Positions 1-9,384 are shown, counted from the first letter of the stretch. The stretch: 64,000 nt of DNA from an uncultured Tenacibaculum sp. (GCF_947502995.1 NZ_CANNBW010000003.1:124001-188000), one strand, 5' to 3'. Notes: generated from the letters alone by a model not told the origin. Program-made: numbers and translations.

Positions 1-190
1 CTGCTCCGTCTTGAACATTCACTTTATTTCCCATTTTTATAAAGTGAACATCTCCTCTAATTACAGCATTAAACCATACACTACATTGTTCTCCCATTGT
101 TACTTCTCCTACAATAGTTGCGTTTTCGGCTGTAAAACAATCTTTTGGTATTTGAGGTTCTTTACCTCTTACAGATTTTATTATTGGCAT
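1..190 (-). CDS. Gamma carbonic anhydrase-like hexapeptide-repeat protein (partial)
   Basis: The first 63 codons are present and the gene runs off the left edge. The start is the ATG at 190, in a frame beginning MPIIKSVRGKEP. The visible part has the N-terminal pattern of YrdA/PaaY-type left-handed beta-helix proteins: ENATIVGEVTMGEQCSVWFNAVIRGD, here shown only as its key pieces ATIVGEV, CSVWFNAVIRGD and VNVQDGA, which are the hexapeptide turns that carry the metal-binding region in gamma carbonic anhydrases. The histidine ligands would lie beyond the edge. It overlaps the preceding small secreted-protein gene by 10 bases, so it is probably the last known member of the kinase/regulator operon. 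Enzymatic activity cannot be judged from this fragment. Confidence 0.8.
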   Translation of the reverse strand, partial: MPIIKSVRGKEPQIPKDCFTAENATIVGEVTMGEQCSVWFNAVIRGDVHFIKMGNKVNVQDGA

Positions 191-633
191 TTTATAATCT
201 TAAGCTTATTATTATTCCACTCTACTATTCTAAACGTTTTCTTTTCTCTAACAACTTTATTCTCTCTCCATGGCCACTTAGTAGTTTCAAAATCAATTGT
301 TATTAAATTTATATCTAATTTATAACTATGAGCTCTTTTTTTAGATTCACCAACAGGACAAAATACGTTATTTCTATATAAAATTGTTCCATTCTTTCTG
401 AATCTTATTTTTTCTCCAAATAAATTCTTTTTCTTCTTTTTTAAAATTTTAGCTTCACTTAACCCTCTAAAATTAGTATCCGGTTTTTCCTTAGGTAAAA
501 AACAAATGGAGTCATTTTCAAACCAATGAGAGATTTTCCAATCTTTTCCTGTTAAAATTTTTAATGAATCTAGCTCTTGTGACTCACAAAAAAAAGCCAT
601 TAATAAAATAAATAAGGTACTTATTTTAATCAT
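181..633 (-). CDS. Small secreted protein of unknown function
   Basis: This 150-residue protein is not recognised. It begins with a hydrophobic stretch (MIKISTLFILLMAFFCESQ) that looks like a signal peptide, with a cysteine near residue 16 that is not a clean lipobox. The mature part is rich in lysine and aromatic residues, with a lysine run around residues 65-69, and no known domain is apparent. Its start overlaps the end of the upstream LytTR regulator by 4 bases (ATGA arrangement) and its end overlaps the carbonic-anhydrase-like gene by 10 bases, so translation is probably coupled through the whole operon. The size and strand-like sequence would fit a lipocalin-like envelope protein, but that is only a guess. 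Confidence 0.75.
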   Translation of the reverse strand: MIKISTLFILLMAFFCESQELDSLKILTGKDWKISHWFENDSICFLPKEKPDTNFRGLSEAKILKKKKKNLFGEKIRFRKNGTILYRNNVFCPVGESKKRAHSYKLDINLITIDFETTKWPWRENKVVREKKTFRIVEWNNNKLKIIKCQ

Positions 634-1358
634 TTAAAATACGCCAATAAGTTTCCTTTCTTAGAAGCAGAAACTAACACTTCTTTTCCGTTGATTAATT
701 CTACACTTCCTCCTTTTCCTTTTTTATACTTTGTGATATGATTTATGTTTACCATATAAGATTTATGAATTCTAGCGAAAGGATACTCTTTTAAAACTTC
801 TTCAAAATGTTTTAAAGTTTTACTTACTATTTTCTTAGAGTTAGAAAAATGAATTTCTGTATAATTATCATCTGCTTTACAAAAAATAATATCTTCTACA
901 TTAATTACTTCAAAACCATCTTGAAGTGGAATGGTAATTTTTCCTTTTATTGTTCTACTTGGAGTTAAAACTTTATTCTGTAATTGATTTTCTTTTTCTT
1001 TGATTTCTAATACTAAATTCACAGATTTTATTAATTCATCTATAGAAATTGGTTTTAATAAATAATACGTTGCTTGGTTATTTAATGCTTCAATTGCATA
1101 ATGGTCGTAAGCAGTTACAAAAATAGTTTCGAAAGTTTTATCTTCTACCTTCTCTAACAAATCAAAACCATTACCAAAAGGCATTTCAACATCTAAAAAA
1201 ACAAGATCTAGTTCATGTTGCTGAATCAATTCATAAGCTTCTTCAATATTACTCGCCTCTCCCATTAATTCGATACTTGGGCAATATTTTTTTACATAAT
1301 TCTTAAGAATTTCTCTACTGATTTGCTCATCTTCAACAATAATAGTTTTTAATTTCAT
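630..1358 (-). CDS. LytTR-family response regulator
   Basis: A 242-residue response regulator. Residues 1-120 form a receiver domain: acidic pocket VEDE at 8-11, phosphoacceptor Asp56 in the VFLDVEMP motif, and a conserved Lys in LLKPI near 103. Residues about 140-240 match the LytTR DNA-binding domain (DIIFCKADDNYTEIHF, then FARIHKSYMVNINHI). Proteins of this class bind promoter DNA as dimers after phosphorylation. It starts three bases after the stop of the TPR histidine kinase upstream, which is the expected partner. The pairing of a LytS-like kinase with a LytTR regulator is standard in Bacteroidota; the target genes cannot be deduced here. Confidence 0.93.
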   Translation of the reverse strand: MKLKTIIVEDEQISREILKNYVKKYCPSIELMGEASNIEEAYELIQQHELDLVFLDVEMPFGNGFDLLEKVEDKTFETIFVTAYDHYAIEALNNQATYYLLKPISIDELIKSVNLVLEIKEKENQLQNKVLTPSRTIKGKITIPLQDGFEVINVEDIIFCKADDNYTEIHFSNSKKIVSKTLKHFEEVLKEYPFARIHKSYMVNINHITKYKKGKGGSVELINGKEVLVSASKKGNLLAYFK

Positions 1359-1361
1359 AAC

Positions 1362-3620
1362 TTATTTTTTTAGGGTTAGTTCTACTTTGGTTCCACTTCC
1401 GTCTTCTAAAAGATCTGTTATAATTACATCTACTTTATCTTGGTACATATCATTTAAAATAGCTATTCTATTTTTAATTGTACTCATTCCTTTAGATTTT
1501 TGTTTTAGTTGATTTTTCGTCTTCATTTCCAAGGATCTTTTCCTTCCTATTCCGTCATCTTCAATAACAATGGTAACTGAATTATAATCTTTCTTTTTAA
1601 TTGCTATAGTTAAATTTCCTTTTTCTTTTTTATAACGTAAACCATGCCAAATTGCATTTTCTATATAAGGTTGTAATAACATTGGAGGAATTTTAAATTC
1701 ATCTAAGTTTATGCCCTCATCAACATTTATTGTATAATCGAATTTATCTCTAAATCGATTGTGTTCTAATTTTACATAAAGCTCTAATAATTCTATTTCC
1801 TTTGTAAAAGGAATAAAATCTTCATCAGAATTCTCTAATACGGAACGCATTAAAGCTGAAAACTCTGATAAATATCTGTTCGCATTTCTCTCATCATTTA
1901 CTGCTATAAAACTATTTACAGAATTTAAAGCATTAAATATAAAATGCGGATTCATTTGTGAACGCATAGACTTTAAAGCCAACAAGTTATTAGCTAATTG
2001 TTGTTTTTGATTTGCTCTATGCTTGTAAAAAGTTAATAAAGTCATTAAAACCAAACTTCCCACTAAGGAATAAATTACAATTAATTGTGTTTTACTTTTT
2101 GCTTTAGTTAATTGTTCTTCTTTAATAGCTAAACTTACTTTACTATCTGAAAGTTCATTATTTCTCTCTAGGACTTTAATACGACTTTGATAATCTGAAA
2201 TTTTCTTTGTTAACCTTTTTGCTTGATAAATTTCTTGTTCTTTTCTGATGTATAATGAATCAACAATATCTACATAGTTTCTATATGTTTGAATTGCTTT
2301 TACATGTTGACCAACTGTTGCATATACTTCTGATAATTTTCTAGTCGCATGTTTTTGAACTTCTAAATCTTCTTTCTCTCCAGCTTCTTCAACACTCTTT
2401 TCTAAATACTCGATTGCTTCGGTATAGTTCTCTTTTTGCACGTAAGCATTTCCAATTTTATAGTTCAGTTTTTGTGAAGTTAATGAATCTGTATTTGTTT
2501 CAGTTTTATCATCTGTAGGAATAGAAAATGACTTATTATCTAAATTATCTACTTCATTTTTAATTTTAGCTTTATCTACACTTTTTAAAAGTTCTTTTCT
2601 TAATTTGATTTCATTATCATACTGCCTTGTTTCATTATAAAAATCTGCAACTTCCTGTTGAACTTTTAATGCAGGCTCTTTAGGTAATTCAGAAGCTTCT
2701 CTAAGCGTATTTAATGTTATAGTATTAGCTTCTCTTAAGTTTCCTTGCTTCGCATAAATGTTAGCTAACTTAGTATTAAGATCTAATGTTTCATTGTCTA
2801 TAGACTTATCTTTAGCTAATTTTAAAGCTCTTTCAAAATACTTTTTAGCTTCTTTATCTTTATTCTGTTTAGCTAGCGCATCTCCCAATCCTTCTAAAAC
2901 CTGAATTTTATCGTAATTACTTAAGTTTTCATTTTCTAGCAATTTATATGATATTTCACTGTCTTCATACTTCTTCGCTAAAAACTGTGTTTTTGCTAAT
3001 TGTAATCTAGTCTCCTCTTTATCAAAAATTTGTAATGATATTTTATAATTACTAATTGCAATGTCGTATTGCTTCCAAAAGAAATAAATATCACCTAAAA
3101 CTTTATAGGTGTTCGCATTTCTCTTTTTAGATTCATTTGCTTCTAAAGCTTCTTCGATGAAAGAAATACTTCTATCTAAGTTTTTCTCTTTATAATACAG
3201 TGCAGAATCCATGATCTGCTTGTAATCCTTTGATATTGCTTTTCTTTTTATAAATTTTCGAGAACTCGATTTTGTTTTACCTCTCTTTGAATAACGAGGA
3301 TTATCTCTAACCTCTATAGTAATATCATCTTTTACATCTATAGTTTTTCGAACGGTTTCAAAATCTGGATGTCTGACAACCAATTCATCATTAATTCTAG
3401 CTTTTAAACGGTAATACCCATTAATATCGCTTATAGAAGTCGTAAATGCATTTATACTAACTTGAGCATTTCTTATGTATTCATTATTCTCAGTATCGAA
3501 AATCCTTACTCTTAATTCAAATCCGCCTCCTTTATCCAATACTGGTCCCTGAGATTTTACTTTCAAGGTACTTAAGGTTAATATGATAAATGCTATATAA
3601 TATTTTAATTTCACTTTCAA
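1362..3620 (-). CDS. TPR-containing sensor histidine kinase, LytS/YehU class
   Basis: A 752-residue membrane sensor kinase. Order of parts: signal-like N terminus (1-23), a carboxypeptidase-regulatory-like beta domain (about 30-110), several TPR repeats (about 130-460), a coiled coil, one membrane segment (about 515-535), a His_kinase domain with His559 in NPHFIFNALNS, and a C-terminal HATPase (ENAIWHGLRYK, EDDGIGRK). TPRs would lie outside the cytoplasm and sense or bind a partner. The start is unusual: no ATG exists in frame, because an in-frame TAA lies 9 bases upstream of the TTG at 3620. TTG (3620) or GTG (3614) must be used. It is the first gene of the operon with the LytTR regulator. 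Confidence 0.92.
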   Translation of the reverse strand: MKVKLKYYIAFIILTLSTLKVKSQGPVLDKGGGFELRVRIFDTENNEYIRNAQVSINAFTTSISDINGYYRLKARINDELVVRHPDFETVRKTIDVKDDITIEVRDNPRYSKRGKTKSSSRKFIKRKAISKDYKQIMDSALYYKEKNLDRSISFIEEALEANESKKRNANTYKVLGDIYFFWKQYDIAISNYKISLQIFDKEETRLQLAKTQFLAKKYEDSEISYKLLENENLSNYDKIQVLEGLGDALAKQNKDKEAKKYFERALKLAKDKSIDNETLDLNTKLANIYAKQGNLREANTITLNTLREASELPKEPALKVQQEVADFYNETRQYDNEIKLRKELLKSVDKAKIKNEVDNLDNKSFSIPTDDKTETNTDSLTSQKLNYKIGNAYVQKENYTEAIEYLEKSVEEAGEKEDLEVQKHATRKLSEVYATVGQHVKAIQTYRNYVDIVDSLYIRKEQEIYQAKRLTKKISDYQSRIKVLERNNELSDSKVSLAIKEEQLTKAKSKTQLIVIYSLVGSLVLMTLLTFYKHRANQKQQLANNLLALKSMRSQMNPHFIFNALNSVNSFIAVNDERNANRYLSEFSALMRSVLENSDEDFIPFTKEIELLELYVKLEHNRFRDKFDYTINVDEGINLDEFKIPPMLLQPYIENAIWHGLRYKKEKGNLTIAIKKKDYNSVTIVIEDDGIGRKRSLEMKTKNQLKQKSKGMSTIKNRIAILNDMYQDKVDVIITDLLEDGSGTKVELTLKK

Positions 3621-3798
3621 TTCATCTTAATAAATAGTATGTAAACTTATCACCAAAAAATCAATAAAAAAAATCAGGTAAGTTGCATTTTATACTTAAA
3701 ACAACCTAAAAAGTAAGCTTTACTCAGTTTATAAAACCATTCACTAAACAAAAACGACATTTTACTCATATTCATTTTTTTTCGAAAAATGTTGCTTC

Positions 3799-3806
3799 TA
3801 ATTTTG
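3799..3806 (+). promoter_or_regulatory. Candidate Bacteroidota -7 element (TAnnTTTG) for the SIMPL gene
   Basis: TAATTTTG matches the TAnnTTTG consensus of the main sigma factor of Bacteroidota and lies 20 bases before the ATG at 3826. No good TTTG -33 box is visible upstream, only a T-rich run. Confidence 0.5.
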
Positions 3807-3825
3807 GCTACAGAATTAATGAGTT

Positions 3826-4521
3826 ATGAAAAGAATATTATTTATTGTCTCAATTTTAGTTTCATCTATTAGTTTTTCTCAATCCAATAATGAAGTTAAA
3901 CCTTTTATTGAAGTTACTGGAGTTGCTGAAAAAGAAGTAATTCCTAATGAAATTTATTTAGATGTACCAGTTGAAGAACGCATTGAGAAAGGAAAGAAAA
4001 TTACTATTCAAGAAATTGAAACTGAATTAAAAAAAGGATTACAATCTTGTGGAATTCCAGAGGAAAATTTATCGATTTCCAATTTAAACTCAAAACTTGT
4101 AAAAACAGGATGGTGGAATAAAGAAATATTGGCTACTGCTGATTACGAGTTAAAAATTAATGACGCTAGTATACTAAAAGATCTTTTTGAAATATTCGAT
4201 CGTTTAAAAATAAAAAACGCAAGAATAACTAAAGCTTCTCATGATAAAATTGAAAAGATTAGAAAAGAAGTTCGTATTTCGGCTATAAAAGCTGCTAAAG
4301 ATAAAGCCGATTATTTATTAAATGCTATTGGTGAAAACACTGGGAAATCTTTAATTGTAAGAGATGTAGGAAATCAACAAATTAATAATTTTTCATTTGC
4401 GAATGTTGCATACAAACAAAACAAGCTAATATCTAGAGATGTAAAAATGAAACAAGGAAATATTCAATTTCAAAATATTAAGATTTCATCTAGCATATAT
4501 GTGAAATTTGAAATCAAATAA
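3826..4521 (+). CDS. SIMPL (DUF541) domain secreted protein
   Basis: A 231-residue protein with a signal peptide (MKRILFIVSILVSSISFS) followed by a SIMPL/DUF541 domain over most of its length. Key family features are the opening ITGVAEKEVIPNEIYLDVPVE-type strand (here VTGVAEKEVIPNE), a central helical section, and the conserved A-x-x-KA-x-YLL segment around 160-165 (AAKDKADYLLNAIGE). Family members are periplasmic or outer-membrane proteins of poorly known function (for example BP26/OMP28 and YggE). It is transcribed alone, divergently from the sensor kinase, and ends at a strong bidirectional terminator shared with the convergent glucosaminidase gene. Confidence 0.88.
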   Translation: MKRILFIVSILVSSISFSQSNNEVKPFIEVTGVAEKEVIPNEIYLDVPVEERIEKGKKITIQEIETELKKGLQSCGIPEENLSISNLNSKLVKTGWWNKEILATADYELKINDASILKDLFEIFDRLKIKNARITKASHDKIEKIRKEVRISAIKAAKDKADYLLNAIGENTGKSLIVRDVGNQQINNFSFANVAYKQNKLISRDVKMKQGNIQFQNIKISSSIYVKFEIK

Positions 4522-4546
4522 ATGAGGGGAAAAAGTGACGTATAAA

Positions 4547-4571
4547 GAGTAACAAATGTTACTCTTTTTTT
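4547..4571. terminator. Bidirectional intrinsic terminator
   Basis: The arms GAGTAAC (4547-4553) and GTTACTC (4558-4564) enclose AAAT and are followed by a T run; A residues on the other side make it usable from the minus strand as well. It separates the SIMPL gene from the convergent glucosaminidase gene and overlaps the stop of the latter. Confidence 0.8.
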
Positions 4572-5412
4572 ATTTCTTTAAAATTAATTCTTGTCCAATA
4601 CTTAATGTGTTTCCTTTTAAGCCATTTAATTCTTTTAAAGACTTTACAGATGTTTTAAACTTTCTAGCAATAGAATATAAAGTATCTCCTTTTATCACTT
4701 TATAAAAAAATCGAGTATTGGTATCATCTTGAACGACTACAGTCGTATCTACTTTCTTTGTAACAGGTTTAGTAGGTTTGTACTTTTCTCTATCATATTT
4801 TGTTAGATCGTACTTTTTAATTAATGCAATCAATTTCTGAGGATACTTTTTATCCGTTGCATAACCAGCTCTTTTCAATCCATATGCCCATCCTTTATAA
4901 TCTGTGGTTCTTAATCTGAATAATTTTGCATAGCGTTTTCTTGATGTTAAAAATTTAGAATGATCTTCATAAGATCTTTCTGGATGTACATATTTTCTAA
5001 AACATTCTGCTATTCTATCATCATCGTGAGTTACACTTTTTCCTTTCCATCCTCGGTGACATTTAATTCCAAAGTGATTATTTGAACGTATTGCTAAGTT
5101 ACTTCTTCCACTTCCAGATTCTAAAATCCCTTGAGCTAAAGTAATACTTGCTGGAATTTTATATTTATGCATTTCTCTTACAGCAATAGGTGCAAATTTT
5201 TCTACATAATCTTGAGTTGTTTTAACTATGCTCTCGTAAGATTTTTTCTTTTTCTTTTTAGGTTTAACAGTAGGAATATCTGCTTTAGATTCAATTTCAT
5301 GATCATCTACTACAACTGGTTTTTGTGGTGTTCTATTAACTATTTGTTTTTTAGATCCACAACTTGACAATACTAATATTGTTATACACAGTAAAAAAAA
5401 TCTCAACTTCAT
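4570..5412 (-). CDS. Glucosaminidase-LysM lipoprotein (peptidoglycan hydrolase)
   Basis: A 280-residue cell-wall hydrolase. It starts with a lipoprotein signal (LVLSSCGSK, Cys18), then a basic linker, a glucosaminidase/FlgJ-type domain (about 75-215; ITLAQGILESGSGRSNLA contains the catalytic Glu region, followed by NHFGIKCH and the ERSYEDHSKFL segment), and a C-terminal LysM repeat (about 235-280; KVIKGDTLYSIARKFKTSV). It should cleave glycan strands of peptidoglycan in the periplasm, tethered to a membrane. It begins directly after the deaminase-like gene with no gap, at the end of the operon that starts with the ABC-F gene. Confidence 0.93.
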   Translation of the reverse strand: MKLRFFLLCITILVLSSCGSKKQIVNRTPQKPVVVDDHEIESKADIPTVKPKKKKKKSYESIVKTTQDYVEKFAPIAVREMHKYKIPASITLAQGILESGSGRSNLAIRSNNHFGIKCHRGWKGKSVTHDDDRIAECFRKYVHPERSYEDHSKFLTSRKRYAKLFRLRTTDYKGWAYGLKRAGYATDKKYPQKLIALIKKYDLTKYDREKYKPTKPVTKKVDTTVVVQDDTNTRFFYKVIKGDTLYSIARKFKTSVKSLKELNGLKGNTLSIGQELILKK

Positions 5413-6345
5413 TTACACCTTTATTAAATCTATATTTTTCTTTTGTAGTTTCTTATTAAATCCATCAATTCCTTGTAAACCTCCTGTATGAATTGCTAAA
5501 ATTCTACTTCCTTTTTCAAACTTTTTATTCAAAATCATATTTACAATTCCGTAGAGCATTTTTCCTGTATAAATAGGATCTAGAAGAATTCCAGTTTCTG
5601 AATTGAATTTATTAATAAAATTTATTAATTCTTTATTGAATTTACCATATCCTCCAAAATGATAATCAGTATTTAAACTCCAACGGTTACTTTCTGTAAA
5701 CTTAACAATTTCGTTTTTTAAAAAATCACCTTTTAAAGCCGGGAATCCTATTATCTTTTGATTTTCGTTTGCTGCATTTATCAAACCTGCAATTGTTCCT
5801 CCTGTACCAACAGCTGTACAAATATAGTCGAATTTTTGATCTTCAGTTGACAATATTTCTTCACAACCTTTCACTGCCATACTGTTAGTTCCTCCTTCAG
5901 GAACTAAATAAAAATCACCATACTTTTCTTTTAAGTTATCTATAAAACTTGCATCGTTTTTATTTCTGTAAGCTTCTCTAGTAATAAACTCGAATTGCAT
6001 TCCGTTAGTATAAGCTACATGTAAGGTTTTATTCTCTTTTAATACTTTATTGAGATTGTCAGCTAACTCTTGCCCCCTAATAATCCCTATAGTTTTAATA
6101 TTACTTAAATTACCTCCAACTGCTGTAGCTACAATATGATTAGAATAAGCGCCTCCAAAAGTTACAATAGTTTTCTTTTGCAAACGCTTAGCTTCTAAAA
6201 TGTTATATTTCAATTTTCTGAATTTATTTCCTGACACATACTTATGGATTTTATCTTCTCTTTTCATCCATAATTCAACCCCTGTATTTTTTAATTCTTC
6301 AAGAAATACTTGTTGATTTTCAGTTATAAATTCTTTGTCGAACAT
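5413..6345 (-). CDS. PLP-dependent deaminase, ACC deaminase/D-cysteine desulfhydrase family
   Basis: A 310-residue fold-type II pyridoxal-phosphate enzyme. The Schiff-base lysine is expected in SGNKFRKLKYN near residue 40, and the phosphate-binding glycine loop in the AVGTGGTIAGL segment near 180-190. Family members are 1-aminocyclopropane-1-carboxylate deaminase and D-cysteine desulfhydrase; the sequence alone does not distinguish substrates, and in bacteria without plant hosts D-cysteine desulfhydrase is the likelier activity. I chose the ATG at 6345 over the TTG at 6354, since the ATG leaves one base between it and the upstream stop (6347). Confidence 0.88.
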   Translation of the reverse strand: MFDKEFITENQQVFLEELKNTGVELWMKREDKIHKYVSGNKFRKLKYNILEAKRLQKKTIVTFGGAYSNHIVATAVGGNLSNIKTIGIIRGQELADNLNKVLKENKTLHVAYTNGMQFEFITREAYRNKNDASFIDNLKEKYGDFYLVPEGGTNSMAVKGCEEILSTEDQKFDYICTAVGTGGTIAGLINAANENQKIIGFPALKGDFLKNEIVKFTESNRWSLNTDYHFGGYGKFNKELINFINKFNSETGILLDPIYTGKMLYGIVNMILNKKFEKGSRILAIHTGGLQGIDGFNKKLQKKNIDLIKV

Positions 6346-6346
6346 A

Positions 6347-7363
6347 TTATTCAAACTCTTTTTCTAGCCAGTCGATAAATGATTTCATTTTATCTTCGTT
6401 ATTATCTAACCAAATTTTAGATTTTGTATCTAATTGAGTAATAAACTTACAATAAGTTTCTATATGCTCACTATTACCAATCTTACTAAACATTGGAACA
6501 TAAAAATTCCACCAAACACTTTCTTTATTCTCTTTGTTGGCAAACTCACCTAACATTTTAAATAAACTTTCGGTATTTTCTACAAATAACTCGCTTTCAC
6601 TTTTACTTTTGTTTTCTTCTAAATTTTTAGAAGCTTCCATCATAGAAATCATTAACTCAATAGCACTAAATTCTGAATCTGAATTCGGATTTAAGTTAAT
6701 TGTTACATCTTTTCCGTTATCGCTTTTTTTAACACCACTTTTTAAATTTTCTTTTAAAATATCGTAAATCTCACCAGCTCTTATTGTTTCTGGTTCAACT
6801 AATAAAAAATAATAACTAGCTAATAACGTAGGAATTCTTTTTTGATTGAAGTGGTTAATTTTTGCTAAATAAAAATGGCTTGAACCATGAAAAGGGTTAT
6901 TCTGCACAGCTTCTTTAAAATGTACTTCTGCCTTATCAGTTTCATTCATTTTTAAATGATTAATAGCTAAATTGAAATGTAATAAATAATGATCTCCTAG
7001 TTTTTCAATTGCTTCTTCAAAAACCTTTATCGATTTTTTACTTTTACCCATCATATCTAAAGCATTTCCTTTATTAATGTAAGCTGGTAAAAGATGTTTC
7101 TTTCCTTTCTTTAAAATTTTATTACAATACTTTACAGTGTTTTTATAATCTTTTAAACTAAAATATGAAAGTGAAATCTCATAAAGCGCTAATTCAGATT
7201 TGGGTTGAAGTTCCAATGCTTTTTCATAAAACTCAATAGCTTCTTTATATTTACCTTTGTCGTGATTCGCTATTCCGACTTCCATTAATTTTTTAAAATT
7301 ATCTCCTTCCTGTGCACTAACAGCAAATGTGCATAACAATAAAATTAAAATGATCTTTCTCAT
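6347..7363 (-). CDS. Secreted TPR protein
   Basis: A 338-residue protein with a signal peptide (MRKIILILLLCTFAVSAQ) and about five TPR units between residues 25 and 180 (for example DKGKYKEAIEFYEKALELQP). The C-terminal half (about 230-338) is helical with no recognised domain. It is probably a periplasmic scaffold protein. It lies between the ABC-F gene (gap 22 bases) and the deaminase-like gene (gap one base), so it is co-transcribed with them, but the neighbours do not suggest a common pathway. Confidence 0.85.
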   Translation of the reverse strand: MRKIILILLLCTFAVSAQEGDNFKKLMEVGIANHDKGKYKEAIEFYEKALELQPKSELALYEISLSYFSLKDYKNTVKYCNKILKKGKKHLLPAYINKGNALDMMGKSKKSIKVFEEAIEKLGDHYLLHFNLAINHLKMNETDKAEVHFKEAVQNNPFHGSSHFYLAKINHFNQKRIPTLLASYYFLLVEPETIRAGEIYDILKENLKSGVKKSDNGKDVTINLNPNSDSEFSAIELMISMMEASKNLEENKSKSESELFVENTESLFKMLGEFANKENKESVWWNFYVPMFSKIGNSEHIETYCKFITQLDTKSKIWLDNNEDKMKSFIDWLEKEFE

Positions 7364-7385
7364 AGTTCTATTTATTTAATTTAGT

Positions 7386-9302
7386 TTAAAAATCAGATAT
7401 CTTCTCTTCAACTTCTTCCCATTCTATCATTAAATCATCTAGTTTATTTTTCTTTGCTTTATATTCTTCAAAGAAATTTGGCCTTGCAGAAACTTCATCA
7501 TAATTCTGAGCTAACTCTAAATCTATTGCTTCAATTTCAGCTTCTAAATCAGCTATTAAATTTTCTACTTTAGAAGATCTATTTTTCAGCTTTCTTAGCT
7601 CTTTCTCTTCTTCTTTTGATAATTTATATGCTTCTTTTTTACTTGTTGATTTTTCTTCTTTTACAACTGTTTTCTTTTCGGCTTCACGTAAGCTTTCCAT
7701 TTTATGTTGTTCTAAGAAATAATCAATTCCTCCTAGATATTTTTTAATTTCTTTATCCTTGAAACCATAAACGTTCGTTGCTAAACCTTGAAGAAAATCA
7801 CGATCGTGCGATACTAAAATTAAAGTTCCTTTAAAGTTTTTCAATGCTTTCTTAAGAACGTTTTTAGAAGCAATATCTAAGTGGTTTGTTGGCTCATCCA
7901 TTATTAAAACATTAAATGGCGTCATTAACAACCTACATAATGCTAATCGGTTTCTTTCTCCTCCAGATAATACTTTTGCTTTTTTATCTACTGCTTCTCC
8001 TCCGAATAGAAAAGCTCCTAGCATGTCTCTAACTTTTATTCTATTGGTATCGTTAGCTGCTTCTTCAACAATTTCTAAAACTGTTTTTTCTGGAGGTAAA
8101 TATTCAGATTGATTCTGAGCAAAATATCCAACTTCAACATTATGACCTAATTTTAAACTTCCTTCAAAAGGAATTTCACCTACAATCATTTTTGCTAAAG
8201 TAGATTTCCCTTGTCCATTTTGCCCTACAAAAGCAACTTTAGCATTTCTTTCAATCATTAAATTCACATCAGAAAGTACATGCTTGTCGCCATAACTTTT
8301 ACTAACATCTTCAGCTTCTACAACAATTTTACCTGGCTCTTTAGAAACTTCAAAACGAACATTCATCACTGCATTTTCATCTTGATCAACTTCTATACGC
8401 TCAACTTTATCTAATTTTTTTATCAAAGATTGCGCCATAGATGCTTTACTAGCTTTTGCTCTAAATTTTTCTATGAGCTGCTCTGTTCTCTTAATTTCTT
8501 TCTCTTGATTTTTCTGAGCTTGTAATTGTTTTTCTTTAATATCTGCTCTTTGTTCTAAATATTTAGAATATGCTTTCTTGTAATCGTAAATCTGTCCTAA
8601 TGAAATTTCAATAGTTCTGTTTGTAACATTATCTAAAAACATTTTATCGTGAGATACAGTTACTATTACTCCTGCATAGCTTTTTAAGAAATCCTCTAAC
8701 CAAATGATCGATTCTATATCTAGGTGGTTTGTTGGCTCATCTAACAATAAAATATCGTTATTCTGTAATAAAAGTTTAGCTAATTCAATACGCATTCTCC
8801 AACCTCCAGAAAAGGTATCTGTGAGTTTATCGAAATCTTCTCTTTGAAATCCTAAACCTTGAAGAATTTTTTCTGTGTCTCCTTGATAATTGTAACCTCC
8901 AATAAGTTCGTAACGTTCGGTAAGCTCGTTTAAATCGATAATTAGCTGGTTATAACTTTCACTTTCGTAATCTGTACGTTCTGCTAATTGCTGATTAATT
9001 CCTTCTAATTTACCTTCTATTTCTTTGATTTCTTCAAAAGCTTGATATGCTTCTTCTAAAATCGTTCTTCCTTGAACAAAATCGATATCCTGACGTAAAA
9101 AACCAATACTTATATCTTTATCAAAAGCTAATGTACCGCCGCTACTTTCTATATCTTTTGCTAATACTTTTAATAAAGTAGATTTTCCTGCTCCATTTTT
9201 ACCGATAAGTCCTACTCGATCTCCTTTTATTAATTTAAAAGTAATACCAGAGAACAAATCTGTTCCCATAAAAGAGACGGTTAAATTATGTACGTTTAAC
9301 AT
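7386..9302 (-). CDS. ABC-F family ATPase (YheS/Uup-like)
   Basis: A 638-residue soluble protein with two ATP-binding cassettes and no membrane segments. First cassette: Walker A GKNGAGKST (about 35-43), signature FSGGWRMR, Walker B LLLDEPTNHLD. Linker region about 240-330 is helical and basic, as in the P-site-tRNA-interaction motif. Second cassette: GQNGQGKST, LSGGERNR, LIMDEPTNHLD. The C terminus (about 560-638) is a coiled coil as in Uup/YheS. ABC-F proteins act on the ribosome, relieving stalled translation or giving antibiotic protection. Length and coiled-coil tail favour a housekeeping YheS/Uup-type factor. The 5' leader carries inverted repeats (see separate entries). Confidence 0.93.
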   Translation of the reverse strand: MLNVHNLTVSFMGTDLFSGITFKLIKGDRVGLIGKNGAGKSTLLKVLAKDIESSGGTLAFDKDISIGFLRQDIDFVQGRTILEEAYQAFEEIKEIEGKLEGINQQLAERTDYESESYNQLIIDLNELTERYELIGGYNYQGDTEKILQGLGFQREDFDKLTDTFSGGWRMRIELAKLLLQNNDILLLDEPTNHLDIESIIWLEDFLKSYAGVIVTVSHDKMFLDNVTNRTIEISLGQIYDYKKAYSKYLEQRADIKEKQLQAQKNQEKEIKRTEQLIEKFRAKASKASMAQSLIKKLDKVERIEVDQDENAVMNVRFEVSKEPGKIVVEAEDVSKSYGDKHVLSDVNLMIERNAKVAFVGQNGQGKSTLAKMIVGEIPFEGSLKLGHNVEVGYFAQNQSEYLPPEKTVLEIVEEAANDTNRIKVRDMLGAFLFGGEAVDKKAKVLSGGERNRLALCRLLMTPFNVLIMDEPTNHLDIASKNVLKKALKNFKGTLILVSHDRDFLQGLATNVYGFKDKEIKKYLGGIDYFLEQHKMESLREAEKKTVVKEEKSTSKKEAYKLSKEEEKELRKLKNRSSKVENLIADLEAEIEAIDLELAQNYDEVSARPNFFEEYKAKKNKLDDLMIEWEEVEEKISDF

Positions 9303-9326
9303 TTATATTAGTGATTATAATTTCAG

Positions 9327-9355
9327 AATAGACATATTTTATTCGAATGTCTATT
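9327..9355. repeat. Inverted repeat in the leader of the ABC-F gene
   Basis: Perfect 9-base arms AATAGACAT (9327-9335) and ATGTCTATT (9347-9355) with an 11-base spacer, starting 25 bases upstream of the ABC-F ATG. If transcription starts near 9378 (minus) it would form a hairpin in the 5' UTR; otherwise it could be a protein-binding site. Confidence 0.6.
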
Positions 9356-9384
9356 AAGTCCTATTTATTTTTCGGAAATTTGTA

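Noticed and set aside
11..325. 104-codon plus-strand ORF at the left edge
   Set aside because: It is antisense to the gamma-carbonic-anhydrase-like gene and the small secreted-protein gene, both of which are supported by their overlaps and sequence.
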